NCBI GenBank assembly: GCA_018881555.1
Contig: JACAXG010000079.1
Span: forward strand, 3,897,071-3,961,070
Origin: Amblyornis subalaris
Taxonomy: Eukaryota > Chordata > Aves > Passeriformes > Ptilonorhynchidae
Direction: 5' to 3'
Length of the DNA stretch: 64,000 bases
Shown here in pieces: positions 1 through 11,139 of the stretch (position 1 is the stretch's first letter; each line of letters starts with the position of its first letter). Position numbers and translations under genes: made by a program. Under the pieces are notes generated by a model, which did no database searches, was not told the DNA's origin, and saw only the letters and a list, made by a program, of their open reading frames with translations.

Positions 1-113
1 CCATTAAGAAATGCAGGAAAATGACAAAGCCCACAGGATTAGTTTTAAAACAATCACTTCTTCCTGTAGTTCTTTGGTCTCTTTTATTGGAAGGAGCCAT
101 TCCCAATAGCTCC

Positions 114-137
114 ATATATATATATATATATATATAT
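114..137. repeat. (AT)n microsatellite
   Basis: Twelve uninterrupted AT dinucleotides. It is a simple repeat with no sign of function and is likely to vary in length between individuals. Confidence 0.95.
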
Positions 138-3100
138 TTGGTCTAGCTAACTTTGGAAGAAAAGTAATTAAAGAAATGGAGAATTGTAAAATGGGATATT
201 ATATAATATAATGTCTTATATCGTTCTTTAATAAGAACAGCTAGACAGAGTTTACATGCTGTATAGTACTATGTCTGAGTAATAAAATATACTTTGTAAT
301 GACATATGAGAGAATTACTCTGAAGCTGGAGAAAGCGGGAACTAGTTGAAAAATTATTAAAAATGCAAGGAACTGAAGAAATAGATAATAACAGACAGAT
401 AAAGGAAGTGCTGAGATAGGGACAGTGGTTGCACATTGTTCCTGAAGGTATAGTTTTTAACAAATAATTTTTAATGTTTTATTTAATGGCATAGATATAA
501 AAGCAAGGGAAAGGAGCTTTAAAACCCTTGTGTGGACTGTTTCCAAGGTATCCTTCATTATTGGCTTCTGGTCCAGCTCCATGCTTTTACTATTTCAAGT
601 AAAATGCCTGTAAAGTCCATAGTATACAGTAGGAAATAACCTTCCTGGTAATCACAGTTGTGAAAACCTCTTGGAGATTTATTACAAAAAATATTTCTTT
701 TCCTGATGCCTTAAACACTCCATCTTCCTATAAATTGATCAAACCTCCTATCCCCATTATCAATCAATGCCATGTTTGTTTAGCTAAACCCTATAATTTC
801 CGTTCCTATCNCCCACCAGAGGCCAAATGATGGATCCAGGCTACTCAAGAGTAGGCTGTGATAGTTGTTTGATGCTGTTAGAGATTAAAAAAGCATTGAA
901 TGATTAATTTGGTTAAGTAGGTGTTTAATTGCTGGAATTTCTTTGATGTTTATGTCTATTTTTCCTGTGGCAAATCCTGTGGTAAAGTAGTATGTAGAAA
1001 CACTTTATAGCTATAAAAGGATACTAACTCCTCTTGCTTTACNTCAGATTGTAAGGCAAATAAAACAGCTTCATAGATTTCTGAAAAGACAAACATCCCA
1101 ATTCTTAGATATAGTCTTAGTTTCTTTATTTTCTAGGAAGAAAGGAAAAATCTTTNCAGTGATTTACTGCTGGAATTCAGTAACTGAAGAAACAGATGCT
1201 GCTGACATGAATTGTCTGTTTACCGTGTCTGATTAATTTCCTCCTATACCTTTCAAAAAGGAATGTAGTTTTCACATTTGGATAGCCAAACCACAACTTA
1301 AAGACTGCCTTCTCTGGTAACCAACACATCCTGTTGCATTTCAAAATCAATTAGCGAATTGCCCAAATAGGATTCTTATCTGGCTAATTAATGTTTTCTG
1401 TNCCATAATACAGAAGGAAAATATTTTCATATGTTTATGTTTTTGAATGAGAGAACAAAAAGTAAATAAATATAAGTGATTTAATTTTTAGTATTAGTTG
1501 AACTGAAGGATCACAAATTTACATGAAAATAGTAATGAAAAGTTTTTATTTAATTTCATTAAGAATCCATACAGTAACATGTAGTGTATTTTTAAAATAA
1601 TATGCTAGATACTGNTTCTTCCATTCCATACTTTTTGTCAGTCAAGAATTGATAGGTAGTAATAGTTTTCAAATTATCACAACCATAATTTTATTGTGTG
1701 ATTTCCTATTAGATATCCTAATGCGGTGTTCTAATATATTTTATTGCTGTTATCTCTTAATTTCACTCATTTATTTACCAGAAATAAATTTTGATATCTT
1801 TTTAATCAGTCTGACATGAAAAGCAAATAAAAGGTGTGTTTATTTGAGTAAAAAGCTGCAGCTTACAGGCATCTCATTCACTTATCTGTGTCTTCTTATG
1901 ACCACTGATATTGGATACGTAAGTAATGCTACACGAAGTGGGAATGAAAACTGTTTTATGCTCGATAGATAAATGAGTCTTGATCTACTGATGGTACATG
2001 CAAGCTTTTACCTGGCGCCTGAAAAGGTACCCCACAATTGAAGGATGTGTGATTTGAATTCAGTGTACTCACTATACAGGTTAATGCTAGAAGATAAAGA
2101 AAACATCCCAGATGTTACTGCCAACAAGTTTTGGTAGAAAGTAGGGCAGCAAGGAAGGCAAAATGACCACAGATTTTCCAAAACTGAGATCATCTTTTGA
2201 CGCTGTATATTCTATAATGGACGTTGAATCTAGGCTTTCATGGTGAAGAAAATTTTTAAAAGTCTGAAAACCTGAGAATAGTCTCCATGTTTCCTAATTT
2301 ACATATCTCTTAAAATTAAACTAATTTGCATTTAGATATTGCTGAAAGAGAGCGCTCTTTGGTATTGGGAACTCTGAACCCAGGGGGAAATCAGATGGAT
2401 AAATTTAGCACAGTGACTCTTTTTTTCAGGCGCGTGTATGTCTGTATTGGAAGTCAGATGGGATAGCCTAAAGCTGAAAGTTTAGTTCTCCCATTTTAAC
2501 AGCTGATAGGCAAAGGAAACAAAAAATTATGACTATATGAAAATTATTAGAAAATGTCAGTGTGTTTTAAGTTTCCTTTAGAAAAGTAAATGTCGGGTGG
2601 GAATAGCATAATTTTCTAAATTGCTTCCAAGATTGTCTGCTAGTAGGTATTGCATTGCAGTACAAACAGTTGTTTCTGTTTAATATTATGGAAGCATCTG
2701 GTGGACCTCAACAATCTATGCCTCTGTTTTGTTAGGTGCCCTGTGAATATTGAAAGAAGGAACAGCATCTAAGGTCTCAGACTTAAGTCTGTATTATGTC
2801 AACTGTTTGAGCAGTAATTTTTCTGTTTATATTGATACAAAAGAGATGAAAGGTGCAGGCTCAAAAATCCTCTAGTGACACGTTTCTTCTTATCAGAGCA
2901 GAAAGTTCCCAATTTCACTAATTCTTTATTTCTTCTTTTACATGTGTGTCTGCACATATGCATCCTTATTGCAAANAGAGAAGTTGAACAGTAAAAGGAA
3001 AATGTCATATATATTCCTTCTTCCATATTTCTGTTTTGTTTTCTTGCAGGTATGTATTCATGTGTACATGACAAACAATAAAGAGCAAGGATGAAGTACA

Positions 3101-3729
3101 AAAACTTTTCACTTCTGTCCGTGCATGCAAAAAAATTGTATTTCTTTTTCTGGAGCCACCAAAATTATCAGAATTTCTTCTTTCAATGAGCTGTGATACT
3201 GAGAAGACAACACTCAGAACAGCACGTCAAAGTGTTCTCCAAGACAGCAGTGGTGTTGGACACTTGCACACTTACGAAAAACAATTGAATGTAAGAACTG
3301 AAAAAGTGATGAACAGAAAATAGAAATGGAAGTGAATTTTAGGTTTTTTTCCCTGAGCCCCATGCTGGCTGTTTCAGATATTTCTATCTTTGTGTAACAT
3401 GTGTAACCAATATCTTTTATAAAACAATTTTTTCCCCCCTTTGAGGCTTTTGTGACAGAAAGTAAATGTTCAAGGTCTTTGGTGATTTATTTGCTATTTT
3501 CAGCATCTATTTTCAATGCTCCATGATGTTTTTGTGACTTTTTTATACCGTATGTAGCAGCATGAGAAATACATTAGTAAACAACCATGGTCACTCATGG
3601 TTTTGAGGCTCCTGAGATATTTCTTCTTCACAATGAATAATAAATGGCCAAGAGCTAGAAAGATGAGAACTGTGAATTTAAACTTTTTGAAAGTATGTAA
3701 GAAATTATTATTAGGTTACTATTACCAAA

Positions 3730-3747
3730 ATAATAATAATAATAATA
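3730..3747. repeat. (TAA)n microsatellite
   Basis: Six TAA/AAT units in a row, followed by a short A run. It is a simple sequence repeat in AT-rich DNA. Confidence 0.9.
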
Positions 3748-4349
3748 AAAAATACAATAAGTTAGAATAGCCTCTCTTTTAAGTGTCACTTCATACCTGT
3801 TTTACAATATATGATTAAAAATAAGAGTTATTGGATACAACGTTACAGATTATAGTGAACTACAAGTTCACAAGGAAGTGCTGAAATGATTTGCCAAGTT
3901 ATAATCAAACTGAGCACATGCAAAAGGACAGGTATGTAAACAAACCCCCTTTTCATTAAGGATAATTTATTTACGTAATTATGAACTATCAAGAGAACAA
4001 GTAACTAGTTCAGTGTTGGACAGAACAGCTAGTTTCTTCACTGGAAATCTTGATAATAAAAGTGGTTTTTTGTTGGATATTTGAATGATACTATGAATGA
4101 TGTTTCTATCTATAAGAATTGGTATTTTTCTTCCCCAAAATTATACTTAAAATCTTTTTTTTTTTTTTTTACACCTAGGGCAACACTTTCTGCAAGGGCT
4201 GAAACTTAACAACAGTGATAAAAAAACCTTCTGTCAAATGAGTTGAACAAAAGGTTATGATGAGCCTAGAGCAAATAAACTTCAGTGGAGCACTGAAGCA
4301 GAAGTGAGGAGAAATGGGTTCTTTTTCTTTGTTTTCCTTGCAGTGTGAT

Positions 4350-4921
4350 ATCATAGAATCATAGAATGTTTTGGGTTGGAATGGACCTTAGTAAAGACGA
4401 TCTAGTTCCAGCCCTGCTACAGTGGACAGAAACAACTTGCAAGACTATGTTGCTCATAGCCCCATCCAACCTGGCCTTGAACATTTCCAGGGACAGGGTA
4501 TCCACACTTTCTCTGGACAACCTGTTCCAGTGCCTCACCACCCTCACTGTAAAGAGTCTCTTCCTAACATCTTACATAAACCTACTTTCAGTTTAAAGCC
4601 ATTAGCCTTTGTCCTTTCACTACATGCCCGTGTAAAAATTCCCTCTCCAACTTTCTTGTAGACCCCCTTTAGGTATTTGAAGGTGCTATAAGGTCTCCTT
4701 GGAGCCTTCCCTTCTCCAGGCTAAGTAACCCCAACTGTCTCAGCCTGTATTGATAGGAGAGCTGCTCCATCCCTCTGATCATCTTTCTTGCATCCTCTGA
4801 ATTCATTCCAGCACATCCATATTCTTCCTGTGCTGAGGACCCCAGAGCTGGACACAGTACTCCAGGTGGGGTCTCAAGACAGTGGAGTAGAGGGGGAGAA
4901 CCATCTCCCTTGATCTGCTGT
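4350..4921 (-). mobile_element. CR1 LINE, 5'-truncated 3' end
   Basis: On the plus strand the block opens with two copies of an 'atcatagaat'-type unit. This is the reverse complement of the octamer-type tail that closes avian CR1 elements, so the element runs on the minus strand with its 3' end at 4350. On the minus strand 4547-4359 reads RHWNRLSRE and then FKARLDGA, the familiar C-terminus of CR1 ORF2. Upstream the similarity fades at about 4921, in the segment that normally encodes the region just after the reverse transcriptase. The copy is about 570 bp, against 4-5 kb for a full element, which is the usual 5' truncation of target-primed reverse transcription. The remaining frame has stops and the copy is dead. 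The subfamily was not assigned. Confidence 0.92.
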
Positions 4922-6237
4922 AATTTTTCCTACTTGAAAAAAGCTGGGAGATAGTTTTCTACTTATGACTGCTTGTAATATTTTATGAACTAAGACTGGG
5001 CTAGATCATATTCTCTAGTTTATAAAAGCAAAGTAGGTTGAACTGTAAAGTTGTACAGTTTGTATAGATTCAAAGAAGTGGACCGCTATTCTCCATTTTT
5101 CAACAAGGTCTTGGGAGGGAAATGATCTGACAAATCTGTCACAGACAACTTCCTTCGGGCTCTATCAATAGTGCACTGATGAGATTTTTAAAGCTGCCAA
5201 CTTTACAACATCCATTGAAAAAACATGGGCATATGAAGTTGGGGGCAGAGGGATCTTGCCTGTCTACTTGCAGATAATACAGATCAACTTTAATAATTAT
5301 ATGGTTATATAAGGGCAGTATTTATGTATTATACTGCTTATCATATTATGTATGGCAAATGAAAAAAGATTGTACTTCAGGGGCTGCTCTCAAAGTGACC
5401 ATCATCAGTGTCTAAATATGCTTGGCCCCAGAAGGAAGAGTGGAACTGTTGCAGCCTACTTAAATTTAGGCTTTTAAGTTTAAACTTCAGGTGCAGCAGC
5501 CAGTCTGACAGGCAGCCTTGTTTTTCTGCCTGTATGATTTTCCTGTGAACAAAGCATAATCAGAATGGCACTTCAGTTTTGCAGTCACATCCTGGGTCTT
5601 GTGTGAATTCACACAACACTATTACTTGTGTTAGGCAAGAGCTAAAGCACAGGAATCAAATTTTTTGAAAGCCAGAAACATTTATGTATGGATCCAAGCC
5701 ATTTTACTAACCCTTTTGGATTTCAGTCAAGATGTCTTGTAGCTATAAAGAATTTTAAAGAAGAGTATATTAAAAAGGGAAAAAAATCATGCCTGTAGCC
5801 TGTACTATCTTGAGAAAACTTATAATTGTGTTTAATCCAGGTATAGGATTCTGATGTAATATTTTACAAAAGTCTGACAGAGGTGAAATCAATCAGAAGA
5901 GAGCTGCAATCCCCATTCTTTGTCTGGGTCCTTTCTGATATGTCCGACAATTGCAGTGACACTGAGAATTAATCACGTGTTTTTATTTCATTGAAGCCTA
6001 AGCCTAATCAGTCTTTGGTTGGCTTATATATGCTTAAATCATAATAAGAAGATGAAGTAGGCAGCTCTTGTGAAATTCTTATTTAGCAAACTGCATAAGT
6101 TCACAAATTACTTATAAATACTGCAAATTATACTCACCAGAAATCATGGCTGTAAGATCAGTGTGGGATTCCTGCAATTTTTTGTGAGATGCACAAATTT
6201 ATCGCAAATAAATGATAGACAGATACAAGCTATAAAA
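4922..6237. other. AT-rich unique DNA between two CR1 copies
   Basis: No open frame of note, no RNA gene and no recognisable repeat. Base composition is like the rest of the unique DNA in the window. Confidence 0.7.
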
Positions 6238-6502
6238 AGAATCACAGAATCACACAATAAGCTGAGTTGGAAGGGACCCACAAGGATCATCAAGTCCAAC
6301 TCCTGGCCCTGCACAGCACCATCTCTAAGAGTCAAACCAGGTGTCCAGGGGTATTGTCCAAATCCTTCTTGAATTCTGTCAGCCTTGGTGCTGTGACCAC
6401 ATCCTTGGGGAGCCTGTTCCAGTGCCCAACCACCCTCTGGGTGAAGAGCATTTTCCTGACATCCAACCTAAACCTCCCCTGACAAAATTTCAGCCCATTC
6501 TG

Positions 6503-6736
6503 TCAGGTCCTTTTGCTGGTCACCACAGAGAAGAGATCAGTGTCTGCCTCTCCTCTTCCCCTCCTGAGGAAGTTGTAGACTGCAATGAGGTCTCTCCTCA
6601 GTCTCCTCTTCTCCAGGCTGAACAGACCAAGTGACTTCAGCTGCTCCTCATACGGCTTCCCCTCAAGGCCCTTCACCATCTTTGTAGCCCTCCTTTGGAT
6701 GGTNTCTAATGCTGTGGCACTCAAAACTGCACACAA
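6503..6736 (-). pseudogene. CR1 ORF2 C-terminal fragment (non-functional)
   Basis: About 77 codons remain open on the minus strand and include [19 protein letters not shown] and [12 protein letters not shown], the most recognisable C-terminal block of CR1 ORF2, the endonuclease/reverse-transcriptase polyprotein. The codon at the ambiguous base 6704 cannot be read. The catalytic reverse-transcriptase core is absent, so this is a relic inside the CR1 copy at 6238-7080 and not an independent gene. Confidence 0.85.
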
Positions 6737-6760
6737 TATTCAAGGTGAGGCCGCCCCATT

Positions 6761-6786
6761 GCAGAGCAGAGCAGAGCAGAGCAGAG
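6761..6786. repeat. (GCAGA)5 pentanucleotide repeat inside CR1
   Basis: Five GCAGA units in a row within the CR1 copy. It probably grew from a GCAGAG stretch of the element itself and may differ in length between individuals. Confidence 0.9.
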
Positions 6787-7616
6787 TGGGACAATCCGCT
6801 CCCTTGCCTGGCTGGCAATGCTGTGCCTGAGGCACCCCAGGACTCAGCTGGCCCTCCTGGCTGCCAGGGCCCTGCTGACTCATATTCAACTTTTTGTGAA
6901 CCAGGACCCCCAGCTCCCTTTCCATGGTGCTGCTCACCAACATCTAATTCTCCAGTCTGTACATACATCCAGGGTTGCCCCATCCCTGATGCAGAATCCA
7001 GCACTTTCCCTTGTTGAACTTCCCATGGTTGGTGAGTGCCCAGCTGTCGCCGGTTAGCCTGGAGAATTTCCAGACAACCAACGTGAAATTGTTCTTAAGA
7101 GGATTTAACGGCAAAAACAGGCTCAAAATCTTAAAATAGTAAAATGAATTTTATTAGTACCAAAACTAAGAGTAAAAAGATGAATAACAATAAAGATATT
7201 AAGGCAAATCTCCAAATATTCCCCTGCTCTTCCAAATGCATCCCAACCTTTCCCACCAAGCACCCAAAGGGACATAAAACATGGGATTTTGGTTACTATG
7301 ATTAGAATCCCTAATGCCATTTATGGAAAAGAGTTCTTTCTGCTGTGCCGAGGAGATTCATCCCACGGAAGATAGCTCCCTGCGGAGTGTCTTCAGCATG
7401 GCTCCAAAGTTTCAGGAAACACCACAGATTCTTCAGTGGTGAATCTCTCTCTCCCACAAGACTCTCACAGTCCATGGGTCACAAAANGGTCCAATGGGGT
7501 GAAGTTTTTTAAGGAGGAGTCATTCCAGCCTAAAGTAAAGTTTCTCTCTCCCTTTCATAACTTCCAAAATCTACAACATCATCTGCTCATAGCATAAAGT
7601 GTTCTTATTCTTAGGC

Positions 7617-8002
7617 TGTTGTGAATTTCAAATCCCCCCATGCTTCTTAGTGGATTATAGAGAAGAAGAGTTTGTTGTGGATAGGTAAAACCTTGCAAAA
7701 TGAAGGCCTTGTTACCCTTGTAAAATCATGGTTCACTTCTGCTACTTTGGCTAAGTAAAAAGGCCTCTGGGAACCAGTTCAGCTAACTTAGAAGTGGAGA
7801 AAACAAGTTACATAACTTTCGCATGATCACCTCGTGGCTTATGGTGACTGGTTGAATTATTGTTTGTTGTGTTTCAATGGTATGCATTCTGATAAGGGCT
7901 AACTGCTTAAAAAGGCTTGGTTTTTGTAATAAAGCTCTCTCCTTTGCACCTGCCTGGGAACTCTGTATCACTCCATCGACACAAGAGTTTGGTTCTATTA
8001 CA
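7617..8002 (+). mobile_element. Probable solo LTR of an avian endogenous retrovirus
   Basis: The block begins TGTTGTGAATTTC and ends TTCTATTACA, the TG...CA ends expected of an LTR. Near its 3' end lie a TATA-like CTTAAAAAGG (about 7908-7917) and then AATAAAGC at 7929-7936. About 65 bp of U5-like sequence follows, including CTGCCTGGGAACTCTG. This order of promoter, polyadenylation signal and short U5 fits a retroviral LTR on the plus strand. No matching 5-bp duplication is visible at the two ends, and an alternative start exists at 7673, so the left edge is uncertain. No primer-binding site or coding region follows directly. Confidence 0.5.
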
Positions 8003-8029
8003 GTCTCTCCCCCAGCTTACAGAAAAGAG

Positions 8030-8424
8030 TCAGCTCCGGTGGTAAGATGGCATCTTGTCTGCTACTTCTTCCTTCTCCTCGGCTTGAGTTACCGGGCGCC
8101 ATGTTCCTTCCCCTTACGTGACTTGCTCCCCTTTCTCTCTAACTTGGAAGAGGAGTTAACATTTGCAGAAATGCCGTGCCAGGGAGGATGGCCGCCCATT
8201 GCCGATAGTGCTGGAGCCGCGCCGCGCCGAGTGCCGGAGGCGCGCTGCTCCGCCCCAGTATTACAGATGCTGGCACGGCGCAGCTGGCGCCCGATGACAG
8301 TGGCTGCCCCTGCCGCCCGCCGGAGAAGCGGCAGGAGCTGAGGCAGCCTGGTCCCGGGGGGGGGCGGGCGGGGGGGCAGAGCCCACCCAGAGTAGCNCTC
8401 GCCGCTCCCCGCAGCTCGGGAATC
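8030..8424. other. CpG-rich segment of about 0.4 kb, origin unknown
   Basis: In a window that is AT-rich nearly everywhere, this block is strongly GC-rich and dense in CpG, especially 8200-8410. It contains a run of nine G, then G3 and G7 (8356-8376), and several ATGGC/GCCAT cores (8048, 8098, 8185, 8443). An ambiguous base is at 8397. Open frames cross it on both strands, as expected for GC-rich DNA, and none resembles a known protein. It could be the leader or internal start of an ERV, a retroposed GC-rich first exon, or a regulatory island. I cannot decide between these from the sequence. Confidence 0.55.
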
Positions 8425-9045
8425 TAAGATGGATGACCTTCCGCCATCCCTTCTGCCAAAATATGCAAATTTCATGGAGGTGTATCATCAGTCCAACGGC
8501 CCGTCTATTAACGCATGACACCAGTCCTCCAGTTTGTTGAGGTGTCTTTGCAGGGCTTCCCTGCCTTTGAGGGAGTTCAGCAGCTCCTCCCAGTTTTGTA
8601 TCATCTGCAAACTTTCTTAGTACCCCTTCCATTTCTGCGTTCATGTTGTTAATGAAGATGTTGAAGAGCTCAGGACCGAGGATGGAACCCAGTGGAACCC
8701 CACTAGTGACAAGTTACCAGTCTGATGTCACCCCATTCACTATAATGCTTTGCATCCAACCCGTGAGCCAGTTGCTCACCCATCACAAGATGTGTTTATC
8801 CAGCTGTGTGCTGGACAATTTGTCCAGCAGGATCCTGTAATAGACTGTATCAAAACTTTATTGCAATCCAAACATATCACATCAACTAGTTTCCCTTGAT
8901 CAGCTAGGTGGGTTACCTTGTCATAAAAGAAAATCAGGTTTGATAAGCAGGGCTTTCCTCTCCTGGAGTTGTGCTGGCTGTGATCAATGACTGTGTTGTC
9001 CTTCAGGTGTTTTTCAGTACCTCCCAGAATAACAATCTAAGATTA
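8425..9045 (-). mobile_element. CR1 LINE fragment with reverse-transcriptase core
   Basis: Read on the minus strand from 9045 downward, the block shows CLSNLIFFYDKVTHLADQGK, VDVICLD, and a GVP-type turn with LGP. It then shows [15 protein letters not shown] (the catalytic YADD-like box, here FADD), [14 protein letters not shown] and finally KVIHLR. This is the palm domain of CR1 ORF2 in its normal order. Frameshifts and stops break it into at least three frames, so it cannot make an enzyme. The piece stops near 8425 without its ORF2 C-terminus, 3' UTR or octamer tail. CR1 copies normally lose the 5' end, so a missing 3' end points to a later deletion or insertion at the CpG-rich border. Confidence 0.88.
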
Positions 9046-11139
9046 GAACTAGATGGAAATTAGACTAGGCTCAAAATAATTGTGCAAGAGGTCTGAGCTT
9101 TCAAGTGTCTATCCCAGGAGTGGGTTCTGAGCTCAGAATNTCTTCTGGTCATATCTTCAGTTTACAACTTTTGTCAGGCATGTACACAAGCGTGAGGCTT
9201 GTGAGCAGCCCTGTGTGTTTCCTGCTGGCCAGATGTAGGTGGGTCCCAGCCCTTGTGGCCTGTTTGTGCATTCTCTTCAGGCTTTGAAACCTCTTTGAGG
9301 ACCAGACACGAAGGATTTAGGATTTACATCACTGGGCTTGGAGGCAATTGCATCCTTCCTGGAAGACAGCCCCAACTGCTGGATGGTATTGTGGAGTTAA
9401 TACATATGTTGTGTTTATGACACAGAGTATTGCTTTCCTTTTTATCTGCTCTAGCTTGCAAAGTAGGAAGACAACATTGCACATATTCCTCTTCAATAAA
9501 AGAGAAAGGAGGAGCTTTTTTAGCTTGAAAACAGAAATGACCGTTAGCTGATAGAAGAAAAATATATACATGNCAGAATATTTATATGCATGTATGTGCG
9601 TGTATTTAATCTTTCATGGTATAGATACTTTAAAAATNGCCCATATGTTTTATAATTCAAGAGCAATTAAAATATTTTGAAAATAGTAGTATCAATTATG
9701 ATAGCTGCTATTAGATTGTTCTCGTCTCTGTAATAACAGTACAGTTTAATTGCTATGATGAGGAAAGCGATGCATAAATATTGCAGAAGCAGATGTGACT
9801 GAGGAAGTGGTTTGCAGTTCCAAAGCTATCACTTTGATTGATTGTAGTGACAATAAAGTTGCTGGAGGTTATATTTTTTAAATTAGACTTGAATTTAAAA
9901 TAGAATACTAGCTCCCTGTTTTGCGTCAGAGTCCGTTATTTATCTCTGATACAAAAGAGAATATGATCTGGAAAAGTAGACATTACGTGAACTTAAATCC
10001 ATGATTTTTAAGAGTAGTCTACCTAGAAATAGTTCACATTAATTGACTTTATTGAATTTATAATGCTCCAGATAATATATCCTGAGGAACAGGGTGAAGC
10101 ATTTATAGAGCCATGACGTAAAACGGTGTGTGTAGTGGTTTCTATTTGTATATCTGAGCAGCTCTGTTCTTCCCATTGTATCAGCANGCCATGCCAAAGT
10201 GTCGTCCTGCATCATGAACTGATTTCCAAAGACCTCCTTTTCCTGAGGCAGAATCCTCTTGCTCTAGTGCTGTGGCAGGAAAGTGATAAGTATCTATCTC
10301 ATTAATACTTGTGCTGTTACTGTGGGTAACTCCCCAGAGCACAGCAACCTCTCTTATAGAAACTCTATAGTATAGTATATAGTATAGAAACACTATAAAC
10401 CATATGTTGTAATCTCTTTTGGATTTCATGGGGTCTTTTGAAATACTGTGCAAAAAAGTGATGATCTGATATTTTATTCAATACTGAATTGTGTCATTTT
10501 CCATTATATTTCCTTTTTTTCCCAATCTTTCAATCTCCACAAAAATATGTGTATATATGGAGTTTCTTTCAAGGGTATAGCTAATTTGATGCTGCTTTAT
10601 CATCTGAAATTTGTAATGTCCATCTCATCCACTTCCCTTGTGTTTGACTTTAATTTCCTGTGGGTAAGGAAACTTAATGGTAAAATAGAGGAGTCACAAA
10701 AATGGTATACAAAACTTTGGATCCTGCGAATTAAACATAAAAAGAATATACTTCGGTTTCTTAGCAACACCTGCATAATGATTCAAAAAATACATACCCA
10801 TTTTGGAAGAGATTCTACAGCATATTAGCATAGTACTTTGATAAGCCATTCTTAGCTACATCATAACTTCCATGTTCTCTATGCTGCTCTTTTAGGAATA
10901 CATTTAGTCCTGTTGATCTGCATCTAGGAGTGGGTATTTTTAATTATTAGTGACTGTTCCTGAAAGTCTGTTTTGTACAGTAAATATCAGAAACTGTGCC
11001 TTCTCAACATGCGTGGCATAAATAAGAAAACATCTGCAGATCAAAATAAAATTTTGACATTGCTACTTGAAACTGTTGCCTCTTCATACTAAATCCGTGT
11101 TTATTTCATGTCCTACTATCATGAATGAGCATTGAATTC
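9046..11139. other. Unique AT-rich DNA, no gene seen
   Basis: No recognisable element. The longest frame, 10448-10828 on the plus strand, is 126 codons of phenylalanine-, isoleucine- and lysine-rich sequence with no domain, as expected by chance. A short repetitive TATAGTATAGTATA motif lies near 10365-10390. Ambiguous bases occur at 9140, 9573, 9639 and 10187. Confidence 0.7.

Larger units (their letters stand above)
1..4349. other. AT-rich unique DNA, no gene seen
   Basis: This stretch is AT-rich with stops in all frames. Its longest open frames are 60-100 codons, show no recognisable domain, and one runs through an ambiguous base. It contains an (AT)n run at 114-137, a (TAA)n run near 3730-3747 and a poly-T tract just before 4170. 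It is best read as intergenic or intronic DNA. A short diverged exon cannot be excluded by eye. Confidence 0.75.
6238..7080 (-). mobile_element. CR1 LINE, 3' part with ORF2 C-terminal fragment
   Basis: The plus strand starts with two 'agaatcac' units, the reverse complement of a CR1 tail, so the 3' end is near 6239 and the element is on the minus strand. Read on that strand it shows, in order, an ILQA stretch, [69 protein letters not shown]. This is the conserved region C-terminal to the CR1 reverse transcriptase. These blocks lie in different frames, so several indels have broken the gene. The inner part, about 6760-6950, is diverged, reads in two frames and contains a (GCAGA)5 expansion. 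An ambiguous base sits at 6704. The 5' limit near 7080 is where the ORF2 similarity stops. Confidence 0.92.
7081..8424. mobile_element. Composite insertion between two CR1 pieces (LTR plus CpG-rich segment)
   Basis: CR1 similarity stops at about 7080 and resumes at about 8425. The first part (7081-7616) is moderately AT-rich. On the minus strand it carries an AATAAA signal at about 7149-7155 and an AT-rich TATA-like stretch at about 7508-7514, suggesting part of a minus-strand LTR whose edges I could not fix. The middle (7617-8002) looks like a plus-strand LTR. The last part (about 8030-8424) is CpG-rich. No clean target-site duplication brackets the whole block, so it is probably several events. 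No gag, pol or env coding was recognised. Confidence 0.5.

Noticed and set aside
7045..8016. CCCAGC on both sides, suggesting a single insertion with target duplication
   Set aside because: CR1 ORF2 similarity continues past 7045 to about 7080, and the right copy is not preceded by CA. The match is taken as chance.
8285..8304. TGGCGCCCGA, similar to the start of a lysine-tRNA primer-binding site
   Set aside because: No LTR ends directly before it and the following bases do not continue the match. Ten bases in GC-rich DNA can occur by chance.
7877..8475. 154-codon plus frame and 128-codon minus frame across the CpG-rich block
   Set aside because: They run from LTR or CR1 sequence into GC-rich DNA, are arginine-, alanine- and proline-rich by composition, and match no family I know.
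10448..10828. 126-codon plus-strand frame
   Set aside because: Low-complexity, hydrophobic and lysine-rich, with no domain. Consistent with chance in AT-rich DNA.
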